A DNA stretch of 64,000 bases, taken from the NCBI GenBank assembly GCA_963756425.1, contig CAVWNW010000003.1, positions 186,001-250,000 of the forward strand, written 5' to 3'. This DNA is from DASQUK01 sp963756425 (GTDB taxonomy: Bacteria > Actinomycetota > Acidimicrobiia > Acidimicrobiales > VFJN01). The notes under the pieces were generated by a model. That model worked only from the letters and a program-made list of their open reading frames with translations, did no database searches and was not told the origin of the DNA. Every line of letters starts with the position of its first letter. The stretch's first letter is position 1. Of the stretch, positions 44,424 to 53,534 are shown in pieces. A program made the translations under genes and the position numbers.

Positions 44424-45374
44424 TTAGGCCGTGTCGCGGTGTCGGAACCACTCCACGGTGCGCCGCACCGCCTCCTGGTGCGGGGTCGGCTCGAACGGTC
44501 CGAACGCGCCCTGGAACTTCGATGCGTCCGAAACGAACGGCCGCTCGAACTGGTAGAGCGTCTCGTTCACTTCCCGCACGAGCGGGTTGAACACGCCGAC
44601 CAGTCTGATCATCGGGCGGGACGCAACCCCCGCCTTCGAGGGCAGCCCCGCCGCGTCGTACGTCAGCGTCAGGAACTGCCGCCCGGTGAGCGGCTCCGCG
44701 GCCGGCAGGTGCCACACCTGGCCGTCGGCCTCCTCGCGCTCACCCAACGTCACGAGGGCACGCGCCATGTCCTCCAGGTAGTTGAGCGTGTGGGGCTGGT
44801 CGAGCGAGCCGACCCAGCGGGCCCTCTTGCCTCGAAGCAGCGGCTTCATGAGGTTGTCCCCCACCGTGCTCGTCGTGCCCCGGGGGCCGTAATAGTCGGA
44901 GGAGCGGCCGATGGTGCAGCGCAGCCTGCCCTCGGCGTGAGCCCGCAGGATGGCCGCCGCCATCTCGATGCGGATGCGGCCCTTCTTGCCCTGCGCCCGC
45001 TGGGGTGTCTCCTCGGTCATCGGACCCTCGGGTGGCCCGTACACGTAGAGGTTGTCCGCGAACACCAGCTTGGCGCCTGCGTCCGCCGTGCCGTCGAGGA
45101 CGGCACGGGTCAGCGGCGGGAACAACTCGGCCCACTTCGTGTAGGAGGGCTGGGCGCAGTGGTAGACGACGGCCGTACCGGCGCATGCTTGGCGCGCACC
45201 CTCCGGCGTGGCCACGTCGGCTGCGACCTGCTCGACCCCCGCCGGCACGTTCGCCGCACCCGACCGGGTCACGGCCCGCACCGGCAGTCCACGGGCAACC
45301 AACTCGCCAACAACCGCCGAGCCCGTCCCACCCGCCGCTCCCAAAACGACGTGAAGTGCCAGCGAAGTGGACAC
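44424..45374 (-). CDS. NAD-dependent epimerase/dehydratase-family protein
   Basis: A 316-aa extended-SDR protein. The Rossmann motif LGAAGGTGSAVVGELVARG (about 11-29) is of the TGxxGxxG type. VYHCAQPSY, LVFADNLYVYGP and RSSDYYGPRG follow the usual order, though the YxxxK pair is not in a standard form. Related proteins act on sugars, flavonoids or sterol-like ketones; the substrate is unknown. It lies upstream of the dinB remnant on the same strand. Confidence 0.8.
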   Translation of the reverse strand: MSTSLALHVVLGAAGGTGSAVVGELVARGLPVRAVTRSGAANVPAGVEQVAADVATPEGARQACAGTAVVYHCAQPSYTKWAELFPPLTRAVLDGTADAGAKLVFADNLYVYGPPEGPMTEETPQRAQGKKGRIRIEMAAAILRAHAEGRLRCTIGRSSDYYGPRGTTSTVGDNLMKPLLRGKRARWVGSLDQPHTLNYLEDMARALVTLGEREEADGQVWHLPAAEPLTGRQFLTLTYDAAGLPSKAGVASRPMIRLVGVFNPLVREVNETLYQFERPFVSDASKFQGAFGPFEPTPHQEAVRRTVEWFRHRDTA

Positions 45375-45506
45375 GGCGGGACCCTACACATCGACGACCG
45401 CCGACGCGCCCAAGGGCCACACACCCGCCCTGGCCGGGATGCTCCTCGCTGGCGCGGGTCGGCACTGTGGCGCGCTCTGCCTTCCTGCCGGGGTCGACCT
45501 GTGGGG

Positions 45507-45986
45507 TCACAGGAGCGACAGGACCAACACCACCGACGCCACGGCTCCGAGCAGGGCCCGCACATGGTTCCACGCCGTCCATTGCCGAAGGTAGGTGCGC
45601 CAGTACGACGCGCCCGCGTCGCTGGCCGGGTCGACCGCGTCGAGGGTGTTGTTCATCGGCACGTTGACCACCATGGTCTCGACGAACACGCCGACTACGT
45701 AGAGCGCGCTCCCGATGCCCCGCAGGGTCGCGTGCGACTCGTCGGTCGTGAACGGCGCGGAGACGGCCAGTACGAGGCACAACACCGTCGTGCCCCCGAA
45801 CACGAACCCGAACAGTGGGTTGAGGATGGTCGAGTTGATCGCCTGCATCACTGGGATGCCCTCGGCGTCCGGCCGGCGCGCCAGGGCGGGCATCACGCTC
45901 GTCGAGAAGGCGAACAACAGCCCGGCCACAAGTGCGGAGCCGACGGCGGCCGCCACAGTGCCAGCGGTGATCAGGTCCTCAGTCAT
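45507..45986 (-). CDS. DUF1772 (anthrone-oxygenase-like) membrane protein
   Basis: A 159-aa protein with four membrane helices. SALVAGLLFAFSTSVMPAL and AINSTILNPLFGF belong to the DUF1772 signature, and a later block has VVNVPMNNTLDAVDP and WTAWNHVRALLG. ATG 45986 follows GGGAGGAG with 6-nt spacing. Some relatives are anthrone oxygenases, but most are uncharacterised membrane proteins. Confidence 0.85.
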   Translation of the reverse strand: MTEDLITAGTVAAAVGSALVAGLLFAFSTSVMPALARRPDAEGIPVMQAINSTILNPLFGFVFGGTTVLCLVLAVSAPFTTDESHATLRGIGSALYVVGVFVETMVVNVPMNNTLDAVDPASDAGASYWRTYLRQWTAWNHVRALLGAVASVVLVLSLL

Positions 45987-46209
45987 CGGATGCTCCTCCC
46001 TCGCGGGCTGGGCCGGCGGGCCGCGACGATGCGACGCGGACAGGCTGGGGCCGGCGATCATGATGGTCCCCTTACATCGCGCGTGCCGCGTGGTCCCCCC
46101 TGTTATCGGTCATCTCGACCTCGAACACTTCGCGAGATGCGGCCAAGTGCCTGACGCCACGATCGAGGGCATCATCAAGGTCACCCACGTCTGACGAAGG
46201 GCGGTTCAA

Positions 46210-46518
46210 ATGTCGACTTCAGAACCCGGGCACCTCAGCAACCATCACCGTGACACTCTCCTGCAGATCTTTGAACATCCGGCGAGTCACAACGTCGAGT
46301 GGCGGGCCGTGTCGTCGTTGCTGGAAGCCGTCGGATCGGTCGAGCAACGCCACGACGGTAAGTACGTGGTACGGGTTGGCAACGAGACCGTGGTCTTGAC
46401 CCGCCCAAAGCACAAGGACATCGACGTCCAACAGGTCGTCGACCTGCGCCGGATATTGACCAGTGCGGGATATGGCGCGGTGGTGGAGAAGCTGGAGGCC
46501 GAGGGCAAGGAGGTCTGA
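46210..46518 (+). CDS. Small conserved protein, HicA-like fold candidate
   Basis: A 102-aa protein: LSNHHRDTLLQIFEHPASHN, VEWRAVSSLLEAVGSV, then HDGKYVVRVGNETVVLTRP and a helix DIDVQQVVDLRRILTSAGYG. The order of helices and strands resembles the HicA/dsRBD-like fold, but it is longer than HicA toxins and no HicB antitoxin gene is beside it. I have seen similar stand-alone proteins in actinobacteria without known function. Convergent with the diadenylate-cyclase-like gene (19 nt between stops). Confidence 0.6.
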   Translation: MSTSEPGHLSNHHRDTLLQIFEHPASHNVEWRAVSSLLEAVGSVEQRHDGKYVVRVGNETVVLTRPKHKDIDVQQVVDLRRILTSAGYGAVVEKLEAEGKEV

Positions 46519-46537
46519 GACCAGCCTCGACGACGCG

Positions 46538-47506
46538 CTACTCGTGTCCAACCTCGTTGTCCGAGCGACCGAGCACTCCGCCGTCGCGGAACACGGTGAC
46601 CGGTCCATCCTCGCTCACGGCGATCACGGTGGCGAGGGGGTCGTCGTGGCTGTAGCGGCGGCCCGACGTGTGTCTGGTACCCCGGTATGCCACGACGGAC
46701 CGCTCGGCATCCTGGCTCGGCACCAGCCGCACGCCGAGCTGGCGCAGGATCCCCGTGGCGTCGAACACGGCCGCCCCGTCGACCTGTGACAGAGCGTGGC
46801 GGAGCGGAGCCAGGTGGAAGGGTCGGCGGATCTGCAATGGCGGGGGCGTCGGCAGCAGTTCCTCGACTTCAGGCCCGGGCTCGGCGCCGGGCCGGTAGAT
46901 GAGCAGCGATCCGATGCCCATCGCACCGAGGTCGTGGACCGCGAACTCGAGCAGCGCCTCGAGAACCTGTGGATCACCGTGGACTGGACCTGCGGCAACC
47001 ATGTCGATCCACCTGCCGACCGGGGGCTCGTGGTGCCACCACAAGCCCTGCCAACGGAGAACGCCGAAGCTGCCCGCCACCCGGACGGACTCGGCGGGAT
47101 GCCGCTGCACCAGCGTGGCGTCGAACGCGCCTGCCATCACCACAAGGTCACGCTCAGAGCCGGCGGGTCGGTCGAACAACAGCCACTCGTTGGTGCCGTC
47201 GGCGCGGCGAAGAACCCAGCTCGACAGTCCGTCGGCGAAGCGGCGGACGGCGGACAGAGGCTGCGGACCCACGGGTGTGCGGGTGATCTCGAGTTGCGTC
47301 CCCGGCCCCCAGGTCGCCGGATCGGACATGGGTTCCACGATCGTTCCGCCGCTGGCGGTTCGCCGCTCGTGGACCACCGGCCGCAGCACATGATCGATCT
47401 CGTCCAGCAGCGTGTCACGATGGAGCGCGTTCTCGGCGAGGCGGATGCCAGCCTCTTCCAGCTCTTCGGCCAGGCGTCGTCGTCGTCCGTTCCCCGGCTC
47501 ACGCAC
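46538..47506 (-). CDS. Divergent diadenylate cyclase (DAC/DisA_N) domain protein
   Basis: A 322-aa soluble protein. The N-terminal half (1-180) is not assigned and has a short coiled coil at 5-45. The C-terminal part (about 183-312) follows the DAC order: a helix, the strand SLLIYRPG, the DGA motif at 243-245 (QVDGAAVFDATGILRQLGVR), the GTRH motif at 276-279, and ATVIAVSEDGPVTVFRDG at the end. DAC enzymes make c-di-AMP from two ATP. The usual RHR is RHT here, so activity is uncertain. GTG 47506 is the start; no DisA DNA-binding or CdaA membrane part is present. Confidence 0.68.
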   Translation of the reverse strand: MREPGNGRRRRLAEELEEAGIRLAENALHRDTLLDEIDHVLRPVVHERRTASGGTIVEPMSDPATWGPGTQLEITRTPVGPQPLSAVRRFADGLSSWVLRRADGTNEWLLFDRPAGSERDLVVMAGAFDATLVQRHPAESVRVAGSFGVLRWQGLWWHHEPPVGRWIDMVAAGPVHGDPQVLEALLEFAVHDLGAMGIGSLLIYRPGAEPGPEVEELLPTPPPLQIRRPFHLAPLRHALSQVDGAAVFDATGILRQLGVRLVPSQDAERSVVAYRGTRHTSGRRYSHDDPLATVIAVSEDGPVTVFRDGGVLGRSDNEVGHE

Positions 47507-47753
47507 CGGGCCTGAACCTTCCGCCGGTCGGCACCGCCGCTGCCAGACGTCGGACCGGGCGAACGAACGACACCCGACGGCCGTTCCCGGCGATGGCTGG
47601 CAACGGTTCGGCAGGTTCGTGAGCGGCCATGGTCATGATCTGACGGCTCCACAACGAGGCTGCATTCGGGTCGACGGAGGAGTGCTGCTCGCTTGGCACT
47701 CGAATGGGCCTCGATTCTGTCGCGTCAGGGGCGGCGCCGAGCGAGCGGCTTGG

Positions 47754-48134
47754 TCACGCGCGGGTGAGCGCCTCCGTCAACCCGTCGAGATCCTCGACGG
47801 TGACCGTCAGCGCGGAGTGCCCCTTCCGGCGAAGCGGCGACGGCACCTTCTCGCGGAAGTGGATGCACACACCGGCGTGCGCGTTGGTTCCGAACGTGAG
47901 CCCGTCGTCCTTCATCGACCCCCGGGCACCGCCGGCGGTCCACCAGCGGTAGTTCCGCGTGATGTGGGCGTCGTCGATGTTCTCGAGCGGGGTCTCGAGC
48001 TTCAAGAGGCCGAACGTGGCCCGCAGCCGGCCATCGTCGGTCAGGGTGACTCCGTCCTTCGCTGGACGGACGCCGAAGACGCCCCAGAACGCAACCAGCC
48101 GCTTGTCGAACGAGTAGCGGTAAAAGGTCGCCAT
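47754..48134 (-). CDS. Conserved actinobacterial hypothetical protein
   Basis: A 126-aa mostly beta protein: MATFYRYSFDKRLVAFWGVFG at the start, LENIDDAHITRNYRWWTAGG, then TFGTNAHAGVCIHFREKVPS and TVTVEDLDGLTEALTRA. The layout suggests a PH-like or small-molecule-binding beta barrel, but I cannot name a function. ATG 48134 has GGGAGG 6 nt upstream, and the gene lies 19 nt after the lipase stop as a possible operon partner. The 247-bp gap on its other side shows nothing I can assign. Confidence 0.7.
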   Translation of the reverse strand: MATFYRYSFDKRLVAFWGVFGVRPAKDGVTLTDDGRLRATFGLLKLETPLENIDDAHITRNYRWWTAGGARGSMKDDGLTFGTNAHAGVCIHFREKVPSPLRRKGHSALTVTVEDLDGLTEALTRA

Positions 48135-48153
48135 CGGCGCCTCCCTTCAAGCC

Positions 48154-49413
48154 TCAACGTTTCAGCGCAGCGCAGGAGTCGACCGGCGTACGACCTGCCA
48201 GCCGGTCCGTGATGAACTTCGTCACCTGCGCCGATGTCAGCGGAACCACGCTGCCATGGTCGGCACCCTCGACCACGAGGAACTCGGTGGTCTGGCCGGT
48301 GTCGCAGAGCCGGTCGAACAGGTCGCGGACCCGCTCGATCACCACCCGGTCGTCACGCGTGCCCGACGCGAGGAAGAGAGGCGCCTTCTTCACCTCGACC
48401 AAGCCGACGTCGTTGTCGAGGATGATCGAGCGTGCGGGCTCGGTTCGGCGGGGGTCGGCGGTGAACGGACCGGCGAGCGCGACAGGGATCAGCGCGTCGG
48501 TGATCTCGGCGAGGCAGCCCGTCTCGAACACCGCGGCCGCAACCTCGAGGGCCGACGGCTCCAGGTAGTCGCTCACGTCGATCCCGGGGTACTCGGAGGC
48601 GCCTCCGTAGAGACCCATCATCGTCAGGATCGTGGTGACGATCGGGTCGATGCCACCGTAGACGCGGTCGAGCATCGCTCCCGGCGCCAGCGCAACGGTT
48701 CCCACCAGGTCGAGCTCGGGGGCGTGCCGCTTGGCTAGCTCGGCCGCGGCGACCGCGCCGTGGCCACCCTGCGAGTGGCCGATCGCCACCCACCGCCGGC
48801 CTGCGTGGGCCTCGGGAACCTCGCGGGCGGCGCGCACCGCGTCGATGACCGCGTTGCCCTCGGAGGGCTTGGAGAGGTAGGGGTGGATCTCGCCCACGGG
48901 ACCCAACCCGATGTAGTCGGTCATGACCCACACACCGCGGACGCCCCATCCGGGTGCCTGGGTGGCGGTCCGACTGGGAGCACAACGGCTGGCCAACCCG
49001 GTTGTGCCGTGCGCGGTCGAGATCACCGGCCATCCCCGCTTCGGGGGCTCGCCGGCGGGATAGGTGAGCACACCTGTGACCGCCCGGTCTCGGTCCTGCG
49101 CGTCGTGGGAGTGGTACATGATCCGCAGACTCACGAGCCCAGCGGACTCACCCAGCTCCTGCACCCTGATCAGCTCACCGGGCTTGCCCCGCGGCAGCGG
49201 GTCGGGCACGACATAGAAGTCGTCCACACCGCCTCTGAAGACCTCGTAGCCGCTGGCCCTGGTCTCGCCACGGACCGGCGACGAGCCGCCGTTGCCTGCA
49301 CGCACCGACGACGCCGAGCACCCGGCAGCCGCCAGCAGCGCTGCGCCGGCGACCGCCATGAGACGTCGAACCGCCGAGGAACGAATCCCCGCGGCGGTCA
49401 GCATGGCCGGCAC
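48154..49413 (-). CDS. Secreted LIP-family lipase, lipoprotein
   Basis: A 419-aa alpha/beta hydrolase of the secretory lipase (LIP) family. A signal peptide ends in a lipobox Cys (AALLAAAGCSAS, about residue 32). Catalytic motifs are GHSQGGHGA (nucleophile Ser, about 214), SGTRDDRVV (acid) and EGADHGSVVP (His). GTG 49413 or ATG 49404 may be the start. Substrates of this family include triglycerides and esters. Downstream is the small beta protein. Confidence 0.85.
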   Translation of the reverse strand: MPAMLTAAGIRSSAVRRLMAVAGAALLAAAGCSASSVRAGNGGSSPVRGETRASGYEVFRGGVDDFYVVPDPLPRGKPGELIRVQELGESAGLVSLRIMYHSHDAQDRDRAVTGVLTYPAGEPPKRGWPVISTAHGTTGLASRCAPSRTATQAPGWGVRGVWVMTDYIGLGPVGEIHPYLSKPSEGNAVIDAVRAAREVPEAHAGRRWVAIGHSQGGHGAVAAAELAKRHAPELDLVGTVALAPGAMLDRVYGGIDPIVTTILTMMGLYGGASEYPGIDVSDYLEPSALEVAAAVFETGCLAEITDALIPVALAGPFTADPRRTEPARSIILDNDVGLVEVKKAPLFLASGTRDDRVVIERVRDLFDRLCDTGQTTEFLVVEGADHGSVVPLTSAQVTKFITDRLAGRTPVDSCAALKR

Positions 49414-49595
49414 GGTAACTCACCGGTCGCGAACTGACGCCGCTGAGCCGCTGCGATCGCCGATGGTGCCGACGTCGATCCCACGGAGCAGAAGCTTGAC
49501 TCAAGCGTTACCGAACACCCGACGATCGCTGACAGAGCCTTGCTTACCGTCGAAACCGAGCTTGTTCCACCGGCACGTCGCCCCACGGAGTCCCC

Positions 49596-51875
49596 ATGAC
49601 CGTGACCACCCACCCGCCGAACAACTCGCCCCACGACCCGACTGGCGGAGCTTGGCCCACCGGTTGGCTCGCCCGCTTGGCGGCCTGGAGCTATGACCAC
49701 CGCCGGAGGGTGCTCGTGCTGTGGATCGGGCTGCTCGTGGTGGCCAGTGCCGTCTCGGGCATGGTCGGCGCCGCCTATCAGGACCGCTTCACTGGCGGCA
49801 ACGCCGAGTCACAACAGGCCCAGGATCTCCTGCAGGCCAAGTTCCCGGCCTTCGCCGGCGACAACGCCGACGTGGTGGTGCGCACGGACGGCGCGGTCAC
49901 GTCACCGGCGGACAAGGCGACGCTCACCACCCTCGTCGACAGCCTCGAGGGCCTCCCCCACGTAGCCGCTGTCCGCAGTCCCTTGGCCCAGGGTGGCCAG
50001 AGCCAGATCTCGTCCGACGGCCACATCGCGTACGTCGAGGTCCAGTTCGACCAGCAGACCGTCGATCTGCCAAAGGCCGCCATCCGGCGTGTTATCGACA
50101 CGGCCGAGGCGGCTCGTGCACCGGGGTTCGAGGTCCAACTCGGGGGCCAACCCATCGAGTTCGTGTTGGCGCCCAGTCCCGGTTCGACGGAGCTCATCGG
50201 AGTGGCTGCGGCCGTCCTCATCCTGCTCATCGCGTTCGGGTCGGCCATCGCCATGGGGCTCCCCATCGTCACCGCACTGTTCGGGATCGGCATCAGCTAC
50301 GCCGTGGTGGCGTTCCTGAGCCACGGTCTCGTCGTGCCGAGCTTTGGTCCCCAGCTCGCCGCCATGATCGGCCTCGGTGTGGGTATCGATTACGCGCTGT
50401 TCATCGTGACTCGCTATCGCCAAGCGCTCGACGACGGCGCGGCGCCCCGCGGCGCGGTGATCCACGCCATCGACACCTCGGGGCGGGCGGTCCTGTTCGC
50501 CGGCTGCACCGTGGTGATCTCGCTCCTGGGGATGATGCTCCTCGGGGTGTCGTTCGTGTACGGACTTGCGTTCGGGACGATCGCGGCCGTGGTGCTGGTA
50601 CTGGCCGGGTCCCTCACCCTGCTGCCGGCCATGTTGGGCTTCGCCGGCCGCGCCATCGATCGCTTCCGTGTGCCAGGGATCCGCGCCACGTCGACACCGA
50701 GTGCCCACAGCATCTGGTACCGCTGGAGCCGCGAGGTCCAGCGCCGCCCCGTCGTGTCGGCGCTGGGCGCACTCGCCGTGCTCTTGCTGTTGGCCCTGCC
50801 CGTGTTCTCGATGCAACTGCTGTTCACGGACGCCGGCAACGATCCTTCGAACCTCACCACCCGTCAGGCGTACGACCTGCTGGCCGAGGGCTTCGGGCCC
50901 GGCACCAACGGCCCGCTCGTCGTGGCCGTCGACCTGACCGGTGGCGGTGGCCAGGGAGTCGTCAACCAACTGGCCAAGGCCATCGGGTCGACGCCGGACG
51001 TGGCCTCCGTCGTCCCCCCGCAGCTCAACGACGGCGGCGATACCGCGGTGATCGTGGCCATTCCACGGTCGTCGCCCCAGGCGGAGGCGACCAGGACTCT
51101 CGTCGAGCGACTTCGCGACCAGGTAATCCCATCGGCGACCGGCAGCAGCGGTTCGCGAGCGCTGGTCGGCGGCGTGACCGCGGCCGGCGTCGACGCCGCC
51201 CAGTACTTCTCCCAGCGGCTCATCTGGGTCATCGGTGGCGTCATCCTGCTGTCGTTCCTGCTGCTGATGGTGGTGTTCCGGTCGATCGCCATACCGGTGA
51301 AGGCCGCCGTCATGAACATGCTTTCGATCGGTGCCGCCTACGGCGTGATCGTGGCGGTGTTCCAGTGGGGCTGGATGGGATCGGTGATCGGCGTCCAGAA
51401 GGGACCCATCGATCCCTGGATCCCCTTGTTCCTGTTCACGATCCTGTTCGGCCTGTCGATGGACTACGAGGTGTTTCTGCTCTCGCGCATCCGGGAGCAG
51501 TGGCTCCGGAGCGGCGACAACTCCACCGCCGTTGCCGACGGGCTGGCCCTCACCGCCCGGGTGATCACCGCGGCGGCCGCAATCATGTTCTGCGTCTTCG
51601 CTTCGTTCGTGATCGGCGACGTTCGGGTGCTCAAGGTGTTCGGCCTCGGGTTGGCGGTGGCGGTCCTGGTCGACGCAACCATCGTCCGGATGGTGCTGGT
51701 GCCGGCGACGATGGAGCTGCTGGGCAAGGCCAACTGGTGGCTCCCGGCGACGCTCGACCGGATCCTGCCGACCGTCCACGTCGAAGGACACGACGAGGCC
51801 GAAGGACACCACGAACCCCGGCCCGTGACCGTGCCCGCAGTCACCGCGGCGACAGAGTCACGCCCCCCTTCCTGA
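49596..51875 (+). CDS. MMPL-family RND transporter
   Basis: A 759-aa membrane transporter with two MMPL repeats. Each repeat has a first helix, a large loop and a five-helix bundle; GLGVGIDYALFIVTRYRQAL (about 252) and FGLSMDYEVFLLSRIREQW (about 620) hold the paired Asp-Tyr proton-relay motifs. The family exports lipids, peptides or drugs by proton motive force. GGAG lies 6 nt before ATG 49596. No TetR regulator is next to it. The gap to the left (182 bp) shows no clear operator. Confidence 0.93.
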   Translation: MTVTTHPPNNSPHDPTGGAWPTGWLARLAAWSYDHRRRVLVLWIGLLVVASAVSGMVGAAYQDRFTGGNAESQQAQDLLQAKFPAFAGDNADVVVRTDGAVTSPADKATLTTLVDSLEGLPHVAAVRSPLAQGGQSQISSDGHIAYVEVQFDQQTVDLPKAAIRRVIDTAEAARAPGFEVQLGGQPIEFVLAPSPGSTELIGVAAAVLILLIAFGSAIAMGLPIVTALFGIGISYAVVAFLSHGLVVPSFGPQLAAMIGLGVGIDYALFIVTRYRQALDDGAAPRGAVIHAIDTSGRAVLFAGCTVVISLLGMMLLGVSFVYGLAFGTIAAVVLVLAGSLTLLPAMLGFAGRAIDRFRVPGIRATSTPSAHSIWYRWSREVQRRPVVSALGALAVLLLLALPVFSMQLLFTDAGNDPSNLTTRQAYDLLAEGFGPGTNGPLVVAVDLTGGGGQGVVNQLAKAIGSTPDVASVVPPQLNDGGDTAVIVAIPRSSPQAEATRTLVERLRDQVIPSATGSSGSRALVGGVTAAGVDAAQYFSQRLIWVIGGVILLSFLLLMVVFRSIAIPVKAAVMNMLSIGAAYGVIVAVFQWGWMGSVIGVQKGPIDPWIPLFLFTILFGLSMDYEVFLLSRIREQWLRSGDNSTAVADGLALTARVITAAAAIMFCVFASFVIGDVRVLKVFGLGLAVAVLVDATIVRMVLVPATMELLGKANWWLPATLDRILPTVHVEGHDEAEGHHEPRPVTVPAVTAATESRPPS

Positions 51876-51922
51876 CAGCCTGCTCGCAGGTAGCCAGAGC
51901 TCCTCCACCCGAGCGAAGCGAG

Positions 51923-51937
51923 GCCCCTGTAGGGGGC
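51923..51937 (+). terminator. Short stem-loop after the MMPL gene
   Basis: GCCCCT, loop GTA, GGGGGC: a 6-bp stem including one T-G wobble, 48 nt after the stop and without a T-run. Weak on its own. Confidence 0.3.
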
Positions 51938-52040
51938 ATTCGCCCGGCCGTCGTGGAGCCCGTGGCTCAAGCCGCGCCCTGCCGACCGCGTGATGGGCTC
52001 ACGAAGGTCCCGATGGACCAGTGCGGCGATACCGACCGCA

Positions 52041-52757
52041 ATGCTGCGGCCGATCATCCGCTACACCCGCACAGGCGATCGTGTGGCGCTCGCCTACACC
52101 AAGGTGGGCGGCGGGCCGATTCCTCTCGTCGTGGCGGCGCCGCTGATCGCCCAGCTCGAGATCGCCTGGGAGGAACCGGCGTTCGAGCAGTTCATGAGCA
52201 GGCTGACGGTGGGAACGCGAGTCATGCTCTTCGACCGCCGTGGTAGCGGGTTGTCGGACCGGGCGAGCGGCCTCGCCGACGAGCTGGCCCTGCCCCGACT
52301 TGCGGCCGATGTGGCGTCTGTCCTCGACGCATGCCAGGTCGATCGAGCTGTCGTGCTCGGGTTCTCGTTGGGTGGCGCGACGGCGCTGCAGTTTGCCGCC
52401 GAGTACCCGCACCGTACGGATGCACTGATCGTGTTCGGTGCGACGCCTCGGGTACTCCGAGATCACGGCTACCCGTACGGCATGGCGATCGATCATGCCG
52501 ACTCCTGGATCGAGCGAGCGGTCGCGGGCTGGGGCACGGGAGCTTCGGTCGAGGTGGACGGTCCCACCATGGCGGGGAACGATCGCTATCGCGTCGAGCA
52601 CGCCCTGATCGACGAATTCCACTTCTGGGTGTTCCCTGTCATCGCTGGCGATGGCACCCGGCTGCTCGACGGCATGGCCAACCTCACCCCCCTCGAGGCC
52701 GCCGGCACGGTCGCCTTCGGCTCCGGGGTCGTCGTCCACGTCTGCTCACCCCGCTAG
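52041..52757 (+). CDS. Alpha/beta-hydrolase N-terminal part joined to a DHFR-family C-terminus
   Basis: A 238-aa open frame made of two unrelated pieces. Residues 1 to about 170 are an alpha/beta hydrolase (TRTGDRVALAYTKVGGG, LFDRRGSGLSD, nucleophile elbow VVLGFSLGGATALQFAAEYP). From about residue 185 the text changes to a DHFR/RibD-like tail (DEFHFWVFPVIAGDGTRLLD, VAFGSGVVVHVCSP). The hydrolase lacks its acid and His, and the reductase lacks its NADPH site. A deletion fusing two genes in frame is the simplest origin. Function is doubtful. A strong terminator follows 18 nt later. Confidence 0.72.
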   Translation: MLRPIIRYTRTGDRVALAYTKVGGGPIPLVVAAPLIAQLEIAWEEPAFEQFMSRLTVGTRVMLFDRRGSGLSDRASGLADELALPRLAADVASVLDACQVDRAVVLGFSLGGATALQFAAEYPHRTDALIVFGATPRVLRDHGYPYGMAIDHADSWIERAVAGWGTGASVEVDGPTMAGNDRYRVEHALIDEFHFWVFPVIAGDGTRLLDGMANLTPLEAAGTVAFGSGVVVHVCSPR

Positions 52758-52775
52758 TCGTGTGCTGGAAGGACC

Positions 52776-52806
52776 GGGACCGCGTCCAGCCGGACGCGGT
52801 CCCTTT
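52776..52806 (+). terminator. Strong Rho-independent terminator
   Basis: GGGACCGCGTCC, loop AGCC, GGACGCGGTCCC followed by TTT: a perfect 12-bp stem with tetraloop, 18 nt after the hybrid gene. It is the clearest terminator in the window. Confidence 0.85.
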
Positions 52807-52869
52807 CGGCACCTCACCGATCGCTCCCACTCGGGTGTCCGGCGAGGTGGACGACGCGAAGCTGTTCGG

Positions 52870-53232
52870 GTGCTAGTGATCGACGCCGCCAACGTCATCG
52901 GATCTCGACCGACAGGCTGGTGGCGCGATCGGCCGGGCGCGACGCGAGACTTTGTTGAACGAGTGCGGGCAACGGTCACGGCGGGACGGCTGGATCCGCC
53001 CGTGACCGTCGTGGTCGAGGGCCGAGCCCGAGCGGGAGCCGACCAGATCGACATCGACGGCGTCGAGGTTGTGCATGCGCCGGGCGAGGGCGACGACACG
53101 ATCGCTGCCATCGCCGGGGCCCACCGCGAGGTGATCGTGGTCACTGCCGACCGGGAACTGGCCGACCGCGTCCGAGCTGCCAACGCCGAGGTCGTCGGAC
53201 CGACTTGGCTGCTCGGCCAGCTGGTGGACTGA
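52870..53232 (+). CDS. YacP-like NYN/PIN-type protein
   Basis: A 120-aa PIN-like domain. VLVIDAANVIGSRPTGWWRD (with the first conserved Asp) opens it, GEGDDTIAAIAG gives the central acidic cluster and VIVVTADRELADRVRAANAEV the last Asp region. NYN/PIN domains are Mg-dependent ribonucleases. GTG 52870 is used; no strong ribosome-binding site is seen. It follows the strong terminator and is a separate unit. Confidence 0.75.
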   Translation: MLVIDAANVIGSRPTGWWRDRPGATRDFVERVRATVTAGRLDPPVTVVVEGRARAGADQIDIDGVEVVHAPGEGDDTIAAIAGAHREVIVVTADRELADRVRAANAEVVGPTWLLGQLVD

Positions 53233-53320
53233 ACCTGCAGGCCCGTTCAGTCGTGGCCCACGACGCGGCCGAAATCGCGTTGACCCGACCGTCACACCGG
53301 GGACACAGCAAGCTTGTTGA

Positions 53321-53345
53321 GGTTTCAGCCGCTGGTGGCTGAACC
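53321..53345 (+). terminator. Imperfect stem-loop in a 302-bp gap
   Basis: GGTTTCAGCC, loop GCTGGT, GGCTGAACC: a 9-bp stem with one bulged T, 89 nt after the NYN stop. The rest of 53233-53534 has no gene I can support. Confidence 0.35.
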
Positions 53346-53534
53346 GGCCTGCCGTTCTTCGAGCCCGGCGGCTTCGAGGGATGAGACGGTCGTGGCGGGA
53401 ATGCGTCGAGCGTGGCGCGACGGGCCGGGCGATGATGTCGTCTCGAAATCCCCATGCGGACGTTGGGCGGTATCCACGTAGCGGTGGCCTTGTCGAGGGG
53501 TCATCTCGTCCTTTCCAAGCATCGGAGGGATCCA

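Noticed and set aside
46080..46194. A short plus-strand frame ending VIGHLDLEHFARCGQ...IIKVTHV
   Set aside because: It looks like a possible C-terminal fragment, but I cannot name a family and it has no start signal, so it is not called.
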